Assembly: GCA_037200045.1 (NCBI GenBank)
Contig: JBBCHM010000002.1
Span: forward strand, 248,001 to 312,000
Length of the DNA: 64,000 nt
Origin: Rhizomicrobium sp.
Lineage (GTDB): Bacteria; Pseudomonadota; Alphaproteobacteria; Micropepsales; Micropepsaceae
Direction: 5' to 3'
The translations under genes were made by a program, and so were the position numbers. Below are positions 30,122 through 38,547 of this stretch, in pieces; the first letter of the stretch is position 1, and each line of letters begins with the position of its first letter. Below the pieces are notes generated by a model that saw only the letters and a list, made by a program, of their open reading frames with translations, did no database searches and had not been told where the DNA came from.

Positions 30122-32493
30122 GCGATCGTCTCCTGCTTCGCGCCGGCGCGTTGATAGTGACGGCGATTGGGACGCGCCTTGGTATTCAGCGCCGCCTCCT
30201 TCTCCCTGGCCTTTTCCGCTTCGCGGTAGAGCTGATACTCGCCGGAGCGCAAAGGTGCCGGCCAGCCCAGCGGCACGCCGCCGACGGCGCGAACGCCGTA
30301 CTGCGCCGCGGCTTGGCGGGCGAAGAAGGGATTGTTGAGCATCGGCCGGGCCAACGCACACAGATCCGCCCGGTCCGCCGCGATGATCGTGTTGATCTGC
30401 TCCGGCAATGTGATGTCGCCCACTGCGATCGTCGGAATATCAACCGCATTGCGAATGTGCTCGGCGAACGGCGTTTGCCACATGCGGCCGTAGACCGGCT
30501 TCTGCCACGGCACCGTCTGTCCCGAGGAGGCATGAATGACGTCCGCGCCGGCGTCCCTGAATGCCCGTGCAATCGCGGTCACATCCTCCAGCGAAATGCC
30601 GCCCTGCGCCCAGTCGCAGCAGGAAAGCCGGACCGACATGGGCAGATGGGCGGGCCATACCGCGCGGATCGCTCCGAACACTTCGAGCGGAAAGCGCGCG
30701 CGGCCCCAGGCATCGCCGCCATAGCGATCCGTGCGCCGGTTCGTCAGCGGCGAAAGAAAGCTCGCGAGCAGATAGCCGTGCGCGCAATGCAGCTCCAGCA
30801 TGTCGAAGCCCGCGCGCAGGCCGCGCTGTGCGGCGGCGACGAAATTATCGCGCACGGCATCCATTCCCGCACGGTCCAGCGCCGCCGGCGTCGGCGAGCG
30901 GCCTTCGAAATAAGGCAGCGGCGACGCCGACAAGACCGGCCAGTTGCCGGCAGGCATCGGCAGGTTTTCGCCCAATTCCGGAACATTGGTCGATCCCTTC
31001 CGGCCGGCATGCCCCAGCTGCAGCGCGACCTTTGTCGGCGTCGTCGCGTGAATGAAATCCACTAGGCGTTTCCAGCCCGCTTCCTGGCTGTCGTTCCACA
31101 GCCCGGTGCAGCCCGTCGTGATCCGCGCATCGGGCGTCGGACACGTCATTTCCGTAAATACCAGCCCTGCGCCACCCAGCGCGCGCGCCACATAGTGGGC
31201 GAAGTGCCAGTCGGTCAGCGCCCCGTCTTCCGCGCAGTATTGCGCCATGGGCGCCATGACGACGCGGTTCGCCAACAGCAGGCCCCGTAAATCGAACGGC
31301 GTGAACATCGGCGTCGGCCGGTCGCTCAGGGCGCGTCCCGTTGCGTGGGCGTAGCGGTCGTAGAATTCGGTTTCCACCTTGCGCAGGAAGGCGGCATCGC
31401 GCATCGCCATATTGTCCCACGTCACCGACTTGGCGCGCGACATCAGCGAGAATGCGAATGCGTAGTTCTCCTTCTTCCAGTGGACGGGCATGTCCTCGAA
31501 CCAGCGCAGCGACACCTGTGCGTTGTGCTGCGTGATCTCCACCGCCGTACGCCGCGCCGTCTCATAGGCCGCGAGAACGGACGTGACGTCGTGCGCATGC
31601 TCGCCAACCGCATCGGCGAGCGCCACGGCACATTCCATCGCAAGCTTTGTCCCCGAACCGATCGACCAGTGCGCCGTGGCCTTGGCGTCGCCCAGCAGGA
31701 TCATCTTGCCGTGGCCCCAGGACGCGCAGCTTATGGTGGAGAAGTTACGCCAGATGGATCGATTGACGGTCAGCGGATGCCCTGCCAGATCTTCCGCGAA
31801 AACACCCTCCAGATACCGCGCGCTCTGCTCCTCATCCATCCGGTCGAGGCCGCAAGCCTGCCAGCATTCCGGCGTGGTCTCGATAACCCAGGTCGAGGCC
31901 CCCTGCTCGTATTGATAGGTGTGCGCGCAGAACGGGCCGTTGGCACTCATCCGGAAGAAGAACGTAAATGCATCGAGCGGACGCGAAGAACCCATCCACG
32001 CGAATTTGTTCCGCGCTTCGCTAACGGTCGCCGCGAATTGGGCGCGATATTTCGCGCGGATCGGGCTGTTCAGCCCTTCCGCCACCACGATCAGATCGCA
32101 ATCGGCGAAGCGCTTCTCGACATCGTCGGGTTCGACAGCAGCAGAAAAATGCAATCCGACGCCAAGGGCTCGACAGCGTCGCTGTAGAAGCTCCGGCAAG
32201 ATCTTGCGCGAACAACCGGCGAAACCGTTGCCACCGACGACCGTGCGTGCGCCTTCGCGCTCGATGACGATGTCGCTCCAATAGGCGAAATTGTCCCGAA
32301 TGGCATCGTAGGACTCCGGGTCTGCGCTCAAAAACTCGTCCAGCGTCTCGTCCGAGAAGACGACGCCGAACCCGAACGTGTCGTCGGCGCGGTTGCGCTC
32401 ATACACGTCGACGTTGCAATCGGGCCGACGTTTCCGAGCCAGAAGAGCAAAGTAGAGGGCGCCCGGCCCGCCACCGATTACCGCGATCTTCAT
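30118..32493 (-). CDS. Fused aromatic-CoA monooxygenase / NADH:flavin oxidoreductase (2-aminobenzoyl-CoA or salicylyl-CoA type)
   Basis: This 791-residue fusion starts with an FAD hydroxylase (residues 1 to about 390): dinucleotide fold IAVIGGGPGALYFALLARKR, RKILPELLQRRC, DLIVVAEGLNS and the second FAD motif MILLGDAKATAHWSIGSGTKLAMECA. An Old-Yellow-Enzyme reductase (about 400-770) follows, with MFTPFDLRGLLLANRVVMAPMAQY, LQLGHAGRKGS, ELHCAHGYLLASFLSPLTNRRTDRYGG and ARPMLNNP. This architecture is known from 2-aminobenzoyl-CoA monooxygenase/reductase of aerobic anthranilate degradation and from bifunctional salicylyl-CoA 5-hydroxylases. The adjacent aryl-CoA ligase, enoyl-CoA hydratase and Rid (imine/enamine deaminase) genes favour an amino-aromatic substrate, which is inference. 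ATG 32,493 was chosen; an upstream GTG adds three residues. Confidence 0.9.
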   Translation of the reverse strand: MKIAVIGGGPGALYFALLARKRRPDCNVDVYERNRADDTFGFGVVFSDETLDEFLSADPESYDAIRDNFAYWSDIVIEREGARTVVGGNGFAGCSRKILPELLQRRCRALGVGLHFSAAVEPDDVEKRFADCDLIVVAEGLNSPIRAKYRAQFAATVSEARNKFAWMGSSRPLDAFTFFFRMSANGPFCAHTYQYEQGASTWVIETTPECWQACGLDRMDEEQSARYLEGVFAEDLAGHPLTVNRSIWRNFSTISCASWGHGKMILLGDAKATAHWSIGSGTKLAMECAVALADAVGEHAHDVTSVLAAYETARRTAVEITQHNAQVSLRWFEDMPVHWKKENYAFAFSLMSRAKSVTWDNMAMRDAAFLRKVETEFYDRYAHATGRALSDRPTPMFTPFDLRGLLLANRVVMAPMAQYCAEDGALTDWHFAHYVARALGGAGLVFTEMTCPTPDARITTGCTGLWNDSQEAGWKRLVDFIHATTPTKVALQLGHAGRKGSTNVPELGENLPMPAGNWPVLSASPLPYFEGRSPTPAALDRAGMDAVRDNFVAAAQRGLRAGFDMLELHCAHGYLLASFLSPLTNRRTDRYGGDAWGRARFPLEVFGAIRAVWPAHLPMSVRLSCCDWAQGGISLEDVTAIARAFRDAGADVIHASSGQTVPWQKPVYGRMWQTPFAEHIRNAVDIPTIAVGDITLPEQINTIIAADRADLCALARPMLNNPFFARQAAAQYGVRAVGGVPLGWPAPLRSGEYQLYREAEKAREKEAALNTKARPNRRHYQRAGAKQETIA

Positions 32494-32509
32494 GGGCGCC
32501 ACGATCTAG

Positions 32510-33366
32510 GGTGTGGACCTATTAAAGGTTTGGGATTCTCAGGCGGTTAGATTTGTGATTCCGTTGTTGGGTTGATTCTCGGGAGTTTGCCCATGAGCAA
32601 CCTGTTCTGGCTCAGCGAAGAGCAGTTCGAGAAGATCAAGCCGTTGTTGCCCGATGATGTGCGCGGTGTGCCGCGCGTCGATGACCGACGCGTCCTTAGC
32701 GGCATCATCCATGTCATCAAGCGCGGTTTGCATTGGTCGGACTGCCCGGCGGAATACGGTCCGGCCAAGACGATCTATAACCGTTATGCGCGGTGGGGCG
32801 AGAAGGGCGTGTTCGCACGTATCTTCGCGGCTCTGGTTGCCGAGGCCGGAACACCTGACAGTCTGGCCATAGACAGCACGCACATTAAAGTTCACCGCAC
32901 CGCCGGAAGCGGGCGTAAAAAAGGGGCGCGGATCGCGGCATAGGCAGTTCGCGCGGAGGCCGCAACAGCAAGGTTCATGCGGTCACCGACGACAAAGGCC
33001 GTCCCGTCGTTCTGGTTCTGACTGCCGGCAATGTCAGCGACTATGTCCCTGCCAAAGCGTGCATCGAGGCAGCGCCGAAAACCGCTGCCGTTATTGCCGA
33101 CCGTGGTTACGACAGCGATGAATTGCGCGACTTCATCAAAGCGCGCGGCGCAAAGCCCGTCATTCCGCCGAAGAAGAATCGCAAGGTTCAGTACCGCTAC
33201 GACAAGGCGCTCTACAAAACCCGCAATCGCATCGAACGCTTCTTCTGTCGCCTCAAGGACTTCCGCCGCGTCGCAACACGCTATGACCGGCAGCCCTATA
33301 TCTTCATGGCCGCCGTCTTCATCGCTTCCATCGTCGCATTTTGGCTTTAAGTTATGAGTCCTAACC
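32510..33366 (+). mobile_element. IS5-family insertion sequence, 857 bp, flanked by CTAG
   Basis: The ends are imperfect inverted repeats (GGTGTGGACCTATTAAA at left; inverse of the right end GGTTAGGACTCATAACTTAA). Both sides carry CTAG, a 4-bp target duplication typical of this family. The left CTAG lies 12 bp before the monooxygenase ATG. The right CTAG overlaps the Rid stop codon. Removing the element and one CTAG would leave the Rid stop about 13 bp from the monooxygenase start, so it split an operon. It is unrelated in end sequence to the element at 9,804-10,753. Confidence 0.85.
32593..33350 (+). CDS. IS5-family transposase, orfA/orfB joined by probable -1 frameshift
   Basis: The first frame (ATG 32,593) encodes FWLSEEQFEKIKPLLPDD, a HTH-like region (RGLHWSDCPAEYGPAKTIYNRYARW) and the first catalytic Asp in LAIDSTHIKVHR. 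The second frame, entered by slipping back one base near the A6G4 run at about 32,917-32,926, continues with NSKVHAVTD, ADRGYDSDELRDFIKARGAKPVIPPKKN and YKTRNRIERFFCRLKDFRRVATRYD. It ends at 33,350. Product about 252 aa. The slippery run and intact DDE residues suggest an active programmed-frameshift transposase. Confidence 0.85.
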
Positions 33367-33771
33367 CTAGCGCTCCTCCGAAACGACGGCAGTGGCTTCG
33401 ATCTCGATCTTCGCATCGGCTTCGATGAGACCGGACACTTCAACCACAGCCATGCAAGGAAAGAAATTTCCCAGAACCTCGCGCCACGCGGCACCGATTC
33501 CGGCGCGCTGATCCAGATATTCGCGCCGGCTGGTGACGTAACACGTCATGCGCACGATGTCGGTGGGCGCAGCACCACCTTCCGCGAGGATCGCCCGCAT
33601 GTTCAGCAAAGCCTGCCGGAACTGGCCCGTCAGATCGCGATGCTCGAAGACTTCGCGGGCTGTCCATCCCACCACGCCGGCGGTGAACACGAAACGCCCG
33701 GTCGCCGCGATGCCGTGCGCATATCCTTTGGGGCGGGCCCATCCTTGGGGCTGCAGAACCGATCTGGTCAT
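33367..33771 (-). CDS. Rid-family (YjgF/YER057c/UK114) protein
   Basis: This 134-residue protein has the Rid fold: RPKGYAHGIAATGRFVFTAGVVGW, DLTGQFRQALLNMRAILAEGGA, VRMTCYVTSRREYLDQR and a C-terminal strand CMAVVEVSGLIEADAKIEIEATAVV. Rid proteins hydrolyse reactive imines/enamines. The Arg of canonical RidA is replaced here by a Glu-Val-Ser-Gly-Leu context, so it may belong to a non-RidA subgroup. Rid homologues are regular members of 2-aminobenzoate catabolic operons, where imine intermediates arise. It is 29 bp downstream of the enoyl-CoA hydratase gene, and the IS element abuts its stop codon. Confidence 0.9.
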   Translation of the reverse strand: MTRSVLQPQGWARPKGYAHGIAATGRFVFTAGVVGWTAREVFEHRDLTGQFRQALLNMRAILAEGGAAPTDIVRMTCYVTSRREYLDQRAGIGAAWREVLGNFFPCMAVVEVSGLIEADAKIEIEATAVVSEER

Positions 33772-33800
33772 TTCTTCAATCCGATGATGATGCTTGTGCG

Positions 33801-34575
33801 TTAATTGCCCTCGAACACAGGCTTGCGACCGACCGCGAACGCCTCATAGGCACGCAGGAAATCGCGCGTCTGCATGCACAATGCCTGCGCCTGCGCCTCC
33901 ACCTCAATGGCGCTGTCGAGGCTCATGTCCCATTCCATGTTGAGTTGGTTTTTGGTGACGCCATTGGCGAAAGTGGGTCCGACGGCCAGCTTGCGCGCCG
34001 CTTCCATCGCATGCTCGTCGAGGCGGTCCGGCGCGACGACGCCGTTGAAAAAACCCCAGGCTTCGCCTTCCGCAGCGCTCATCGAGCGGCCGAAGAAAAG
34101 GAGTTCGCTGGCCCGCCCTTGGCCAATGATACGCGGCAGAATCGCGCAAGCACCCATGTCGCAACCGGCCAAGCCAACGCGATTGAAGAGGAATGCCGTC
34201 ACCGCCCGGGTACTGGCGTAACGGATATCCGCCGCCATCGCGATGATGGCACCGGCCCCGACGCAAACGCCGTCGACCGCGGCGATGACCGGCTGCGGGC
34301 AGGCGCGCATGGCCTTCACAAGATCGCCGGTCATGCGCGTGAAGTCCAGGAGCTGCGGCGCTGCCATCTTCGTCAGTGGCGCAATGATCTCGTGAACGTC
34401 GCCGCCGGAGCAGAAATTGCCACCATAACTTCCGAAGACGACAACCTTCACATCCTTGGCACCGACGAGCGCCCGGAACAGATCCCGTAGCTCGGCATAT
34501 GAATCGAACGTCAGCGGATTCTTTTTCTCCGGACGATTGAGCGCGATCCGCACGATTCCATCGGAGAGAGTCCAC
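33801..34575 (-). CDS. Enoyl-CoA hydratase/isomerase family protein, 5' end lost
   Basis: This is a crotonase-fold protein of about 255 recognisable residues: [25 protein letters not shown] at the start, the first oxyanion segment [19 protein letters not shown], the second [24 protein letters not shown], and [52 protein letters not shown]. It should hydrate or open a CoA-bound intermediate of the aromatic pathway. Homology begins at about 34,570 with no start codon in frame there. Upstream the frame continues only through antisense sequence of an ABC-transporter gene (to a TTG at 34,745). A rearrangement has removed the natural start, so expression is doubtful. Confidence 0.8.
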
Positions 34576-34580
34576 AGGAA

Positions 34581-35036
34581 ATGCTGCGGCGCAATTTGAC
34601 CTGGGCCAACGCCATGGCGAACGAACAGGACATGTGGGATGCGCTGGTCTTGGCGGGCGCAGACGAACTGGTCCGGCAGATGCCGCAGGGGCTCGATACG
34701 ATCGTCGGTGAGCGGGGAACGCTGATTTCCGGCGGCGAGCGCCAACGCATCGCCCTCGCCCGCGCTGTGCTACGCCGCCCGACATTGCTCGTTCTCGACG
34801 AAGCGACAAACGCGATCGACGTCATCGGCGAGCGGCAAATAATACAGCGGTTACTGGCGACCACCCTGCGTCCGTCAATCGTGATGATTGCGCATCGCGC
34901 GGAAAGCATCGCTTTGTGCGAGAACGTTTTTCAGTTCGAGGCAGGGCATGCCACGGTTTTGCAATCGGCCGACGCACTCAGATTCGTGCGACTTTCGGCG
35001 GCGCGTGAAATGGCCTCTCGTGTCCCCGCCGGATGA
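34581..35036 (+). pseudogene. ABC exporter ATPase, C-terminal half only
   Basis: The 151-residue frame carries the second half of an ABC-exporter ATPase domain: [34 protein letters not shown]-loop/signature [22 protein letters not shown], Walker B LLVLDEATNAIDV and the H-loop VMIAHR. The transmembrane domain, Walker A and Q-loop are missing. Homology starts around 34,590, directly at the point where the opposite-strand hydratase loses its 5' end, so two broken genes were joined head-to-head. Lasso-type clusters usually include such an exporter (D protein). This relic therefore probably once served the adjoining RiPP locus. Its 3' end overlaps the convergent nucleotidyltransferase gene by 59 bp. 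Confidence 0.8.
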
Positions 35037-36195
35037 TCCATCGGGCGAGCCTTGCGAGCGGATACAAGAAGCCCAGCCGATTGGGCAAGGTGCCGTACAG
35101 TAGATCGTAGGGGCTGTTCATCTTGTTCCAAAATTCCGTGACTCTGAATGACCAGCCATGGGCAAGCAAGAACTGGGACAGGATAATCGATAGCTTGTCG
35201 AAAGCGGCACGCCCCAACTCGGCTTCAGCTGTCATCGCTCGCAGGGCTATGGTTTCGAGCCAGCGGTTGCGACGGCTCCGGCGCAATTGCCCTGACAACA
35301 CTGCCAAATTCGGCATTCCAAACAAGCGATCGCAGAGCAGAACGGCTTGAGCCATGCAGATTTCGGCGTTCGAATTCTTCGCGGCCTCCAAACGTCTCTC
35401 CAGTTCCGAAACCGTGTCGCCAGACAAAAGCGCAGCAACGTCCGCCAGCCATTTCAATCGCGACCAGCCATGCGAAGCGCCATGAACACACAGATAGTTG
35501 AGCAGATCGTCGCCATCTAAAGTGCGGATGTTGACGCCCGTCGAAACGTCGATCACACGCGTTGCCGACGTCGACGACACGCCTGACAGAAAATGGCTGT
35601 TATCGACAAGCTTCCAATGAAGCTCGACGTGTACATTGTTGGTCTCATGGAACAAGACATATTCGCGCGCAAACTCAATCCAACGCCGATAGCGTTGATC
35701 CGTCAGTGGCGGCAGTGGTGGAAATGGCCGATATCCAATGCGTTCAAACAATTGCAGGGCCTGGGGCACGGCTTCGGGCGCGACCAGAAGATCCATATCC
35801 CAGCTATACTTTAGCGCCAGGGTCCCATAAGCCAACTGCGCGAGTGTGACCCCTTTTATAAAGACTAGAGGAACACCGGCATCGTCGAACAAGCGTTGTA
35901 TCCGAACCGCTTCAGTAGCGAATTTTAAGTTCTGCCGTGCATTCGCCGACGCGATAGCACCGATCTCGTCGGCGACGTTCTCCGGAACGGCAATACGAGC
36001 ATATGAAAGGCCGTCACGGACCAAGCCGGCTACGTGCTGCCGCTTTACGATAAGAAGAAACCGATCCCAGTCTATTCCGCCCTCAGCCGCCACGCGGATG
36101 ACCTCGTTGCGGCGGCCGGAATGTGGCCAAGCGCAGCAAGCGGCAGCCAGGGCGAATTCGCGAGGCGTGGTCGGCACTGTACGCTGCGCTTTCAT
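34978..36195 (-). CDS. Nucleotidyltransferase-family protein (NTP_transf_5 type) of RiPP cluster
   Basis: This 405-residue protein contains the signature of the nucleotidyltransferase family found in paeninodin-type lasso and related RiPP clusters: PLVFIKGVTLAQLAYGTLALKYSWDMDLLVAPEAVPQALQLFERIGY (residues about 110-160, with the Asp-Met-Asp metal site). ALFHETNNVHVELHWKLVD-like sequence follows, with the third acidic residue. The N-terminal 100 residues are helical (ALAAACCAWP..., VKRQHVAGLVRDGLSYA). The C-terminal half is helical, of unknown role. Its ATG (36,195) shares bases with the divergent region before the first oxygenase. In known clusters these proteins accompany HPr-kinase-like tailoring kinases, which are also present here. 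The reaction is not established. Confidence 0.85.
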   Translation of the reverse strand: MKAQRTVPTTPREFALAAACCAWPHSGRRNEVIRVAAEGGIDWDRFLLIVKRQHVAGLVRDGLSYARIAVPENVADEIGAIASANARQNLKFATEAVRIQRLFDDAGVPLVFIKGVTLAQLAYGTLALKYSWDMDLLVAPEAVPQALQLFERIGYRPFPPLPPLTDQRYRRWIEFAREYVLFHETNNVHVELHWKLVDNSHFLSGVSSTSATRVIDVSTGVNIRTLDGDDLLNYLCVHGASHGWSRLKWLADVAALLSGDTVSELERRLEAAKNSNAEICMAQAVLLCDRLFGMPNLAVLSGQLRRSRRNRWLETIALRAMTAEAELGRAAFDKLSIILSQFLLAHGWSFRVTEFWNKMNSPYDLLYGTLPNRLGFLYPLARLARWIIRRGHERPFHAPPKVARI

Positions 36196-36268
36196 GGTAC
36201 CTCCAGCACTTCAAGATTCGCCGACAAAACAAACTATCCGGCCCCTGGCAATTCGGCGGGCAAGATTT

Positions 36269-36337
36269 TGGCAGTATTTGAGATTTCTGGAAGGCGCAGT
36301 GGCTTCGTTCTTACGGCGAGTTGGCTGATAAAGCGAA
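36269..36337 (+). promoter_or_regulatory. Conserved leader element, copy 1
   Basis: This copy starts TGGCAGTATTTGA, has TTCGTT at 36,305-36,310 and ends GATAAAGCGAA. A second copy with the same blocks and spacing lies at 37,595-37,664, and overall identity is roughly 70 percent. It lies in the divergent gap between the nucleotidyltransferase and the first TPR-oxygenase, just ahead of the latter. It could be a promoter/operator for the local AraC-type regulator. A role is inferred only from its repetition and position. Confidence 0.5.
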
Positions 36338-36359
36338 CGGCAGAGGCAGGGATCCGCGG

Positions 36360-37541
36360 ATGGATTGGGTCGAGGTGGAGGCCTCCGCAGGTCGGCGAAT
36401 TGACCGGGCGGCCGCGACTCGGATTTTGCATCTCGCGATCGAGAAATCGCCGGCGTCACTTGCGCTGTACGAGCGCCTCGGCGATGCCCTGACGGCAGAA
36501 GGCCGATTTCAGGAGGCCATTGTTGCTTTCCGACGGAGAGCGGCCGCGGAGCCGGAGCTATTCAAATCCTGGCGCGCGCTGGCGCAGTGCCATGTCGAAC
36601 TCGGCGACCTCGAAAGTGCGCTGGACGTATGCAATCAGGGAGAACAACAAGGCCGCAGTGCCGACGTCGCGCGTGTGCGCGGCGAGACATTGGAAATGCT
36701 CGGACGGCAAGGAGAAGCGATCGTCTACTTGCGCCAAGCCTTCGAAGCCAATCCCAAGGACGAATTTGCACTTGAATCTCTCCTTCGCTGCCTCAGCCGT
36801 GAGCCGGATGCGGCGCCACTGTTGGAGTTCTGCGACGCGCTACCCGCAACGCCGTTTCTCCAGTCCAGGCGACTTGCCTTCCGGGCAGTCGCACTTAGCC
36901 GGCTGGGCCGCGTCGATGAAGCGCGCGCGCTTGTGGACGTTGCGCGGCATGTGATGGTCTTTCGATTCGATCCGCCCTCGGAACATGGTGACGCCGTGGC
37001 GTTCAACGCGCGTCTGGCCCATTGGCTGATCGCGAATACGGGTTCGGTCCCGACGCCACGCCCCGATTGCGTGATCGACTACGGGCTAACGCACACACGG
37101 CTCCCTCTGATCAACGAGCTTCGGTCGTTTGTTCGCAGATCTTTCGCCACATACGTCGCCCAGCTTCCGGTGTTGGGCCTCGGCGATCTCATGCCTCTGC
37201 CGCCGGCAGGCGAGCTCTTCGACTTCGTGGTCTTCCTGCATGGAAATGGCCGCAACGGCGAACACGTCCACCCAAACGCTTATGTCGTCGGTGTCTACTA
37301 TGTGCAGGTTCCGAAGGATGTGCAGTTGGCATCAGACATGCGCGGCTGTCTCGTCTTGGGAGCCTGCGAAAAGCTCACCGACGGTCATCAGCCAGCTTGG
37401 GGCGTGCGCTATCTCAAACCCGAGCCGGGTATGTTGGTTCTTTTTCCGGCTCATATGTTTCACGATGTCGTCCCAACCCAGAGCGCCGAGCCCCGCATCG
37501 TGATCGGCGCCGATGTCCGTCCAGCTCCACGGCACGCCTAA
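36360..37541 (+). CDS. TPR-fused 2-oxoglutarate/Fe(II) oxygenase (PF13759-like)
   Basis: This 393-residue protein has N-terminal tetratricopeptide-like helices (about 20-200: SLALYERLGDALTAEGRFQEAI, KSWRALAQCHVELGDLESALDVC, RGETLEMLGRQGEAIVYLRQAFEANPKD). The C-terminal jelly-roll oxygenase domain (about 220-390) shows GEHVHPNAYVVGVYYVQVP, with its His-x-His iron-binding segment, and MLVLFPAHMFHDVVPTQSAEPRIVIGADV, with the distal His and the Arg that binds 2-oxoglutarate. It is a paralogue of the gene at 44,532-45,839. ATG 36,360 follows an AGGCAGGG sequence; a TTG at 36,321 is the alternative. Likely hydroxylates a peptide or protein substrate, plausibly the RiPP precursor, with the TPR part as substrate-binding platform. 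That is inference. Confidence 0.85.
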   Translation: MDWVEVEASAGRRIDRAAATRILHLAIEKSPASLALYERLGDALTAEGRFQEAIVAFRRRAAAEPELFKSWRALAQCHVELGDLESALDVCNQGEQQGRSADVARVRGETLEMLGRQGEAIVYLRQAFEANPKDEFALESLLRCLSREPDAAPLLEFCDALPATPFLQSRRLAFRAVALSRLGRVDEARALVDVARHVMVFRFDPPSEHGDAVAFNARLAHWLIANTGSVPTPRPDCVIDYGLTHTRLPLINELRSFVRRSFATYVAQLPVLGLGDLMPLPPAGELFDFVVFLHGNGRNGEHVHPNAYVVGVYYVQVPKDVQLASDMRGCLVLGACEKLTDGHQPAWGVRYLKPEPGMLVLFPAHMFHDVVPTQSAEPRIVIGADVRPAPRHA

Positions 37542-37594
37542 AATCCGGCAGCGGCGCCCCCGCAATTCCAGCCCGCGACGCAACAAGGCGATTG

Positions 37595-37664
37595 TGGCAG
37601 TATTTGATACCTTCGGTCGCCGAAGAGGTTTCGTTTACCAGACGAATTGTCCGATAAAAGCGAA
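37595..37664 (+). promoter_or_regulatory. Conserved leader element, copy 2
   Basis: This is the second copy of the element seen at 36,269-36,337: TGGCAGTATTTGA at the left, TTCGTT 22 bases later, then GATAAAAGCGAA. It lies in the 229-bp gap between the first TPR-oxygenase and the methyltransferase gene. Although the oxygenase and methyltransferase are on the same strand, this copy suggests a separate promoter or processing site before the methyltransferase group. Confidence 0.5.
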
Positions 37665-37770
37665 AGCGCTTGGATCGGCCGCGACTGCGATCAAACGCCG
37701 ACGTAGATACGGCCATGCTGGAGAGTGTCCCATTCGGTCCGTGCGTATAGCCCAGCCGGCGCGTGCCAAC

Positions 37771-38547
37771 ATGCCTCCGCGGAAACGCCCATTGGCTTTT
37801 CGCGCCGCACGCGCCCTGTACAAACTTGTGACGGACGGAAGTTGGCGCAGCATGGCGCTCCTTCGCCTCCGGAAGCCGCCGAATATTTTCCAGCTCGACA
37901 ATCATACCGGCCCGGACCGCTACCCGGCTCTCTTCCAATTTGCCCGGGAGCATTTTGAACGGCGCATGAAATTGCGCCTCTTGTCATTCGGCTGCTCCAC
38001 GGGCGAAGAGGTGTCGGCGCTTCGCCATTACTTCCCGGAGGCGGCGATCGTTGGCATCGACATCAATCCGCACAACATCGCGATTTGCCGGTCGCGCGTC
38101 GGTCCGGATTCCAACACGACGTTCGTGGTCGCGGGCACCACCGGCGGCGAAGACGTCGACTCCTATGACGCGATCTTCTGCCTCTCGGTCCTACGGCATG
38201 GTGGCTTGCGCGCCGCTGGCACGGAGCGCTGCGATCATCTTATCCGCTTTGACGACTTCGAGCGCACGGTCGCTGACTTTACCCGCTGTCTCAAGCCGGG
38301 CGGCCTGCTCTTCATCGCCAACGCCAATTTCCGACTTTGCGACACCGCTTTTGCGAATCGCTTCGAAGTCCTGCTGCTTGAAGATCATCACGCGCCCGAT
38401 CCACGCGCCCCCATCTTCGGGCGCGATAACCGGCGCATCAAGGACATCTACTATAACGAGCTGGGATTTCAAAAATTAGGTCGATGCGGTCTTCATCACC
38501 CTGAGCCGAACGCCGGACTGAAAGAGGGCGACCGTCGTGGATCTTAG
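37771..38547 (+). CDS. Class I SAM-dependent methyltransferase (CheR-like fold)
   Basis: This 258-residue protein (ATG 37,771) has motif I LRLLSFGCSTGEEVSALRHYFP at about residues 71-92, the acidic SAM-ribose position in AIVGIDINPHNI, motif IV-like DSYDAIFCLSVLRHGG and RCLKPGGLLFIANANFRLCD (motif VI). The GCSTGEE loop and the spacing resemble CheR-type protein-glutamate methyltransferases, but it is not a chemotaxis gene by context. The longer frame upstream to 37,513 overlaps the oxygenase end and the leader element and lacks homology. It overlaps the following PRMT-like gene by 11 nt. Candidate RiPP tailoring enzyme: an Asp/Glu or C-terminal O-methylation is possible, given the acidic precursor, but not shown. 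Confidence 0.8.
   Translation: MPPRKRPLAFRAARALYKLVTDGSWRSMALLRLRKPPNIFQLDNHTGPDRYPALFQFAREHFERRMKLRLLSFGCSTGEEVSALRHYFPEAAIVGIDINPHNIAICRSRVGPDSNTTFVVAGTTGGEDVDSYDAIFCLSVLRHGGLRAAGTERCDHLIRFDDFERTVADFTRCLKPGGLLFIANANFRLCDTAFANRFEVLLLEDHHAPDPRAPIFGRDNRRIKDIYYNELGFQKLGRCGLHHPEPNAGLKEGDRRGS

Noticed and set aside
36194..36328. 44-residue plus-strand ORF over leader element copy 1, whose C-terminal WQYL...SF-RR pattern is matched in the same frame at copy 2
   Set aside because: Copy 2 has no in-frame start codon, and the similarity holds at the DNA level in several frames. A regulatory element explains it better than a peptide.
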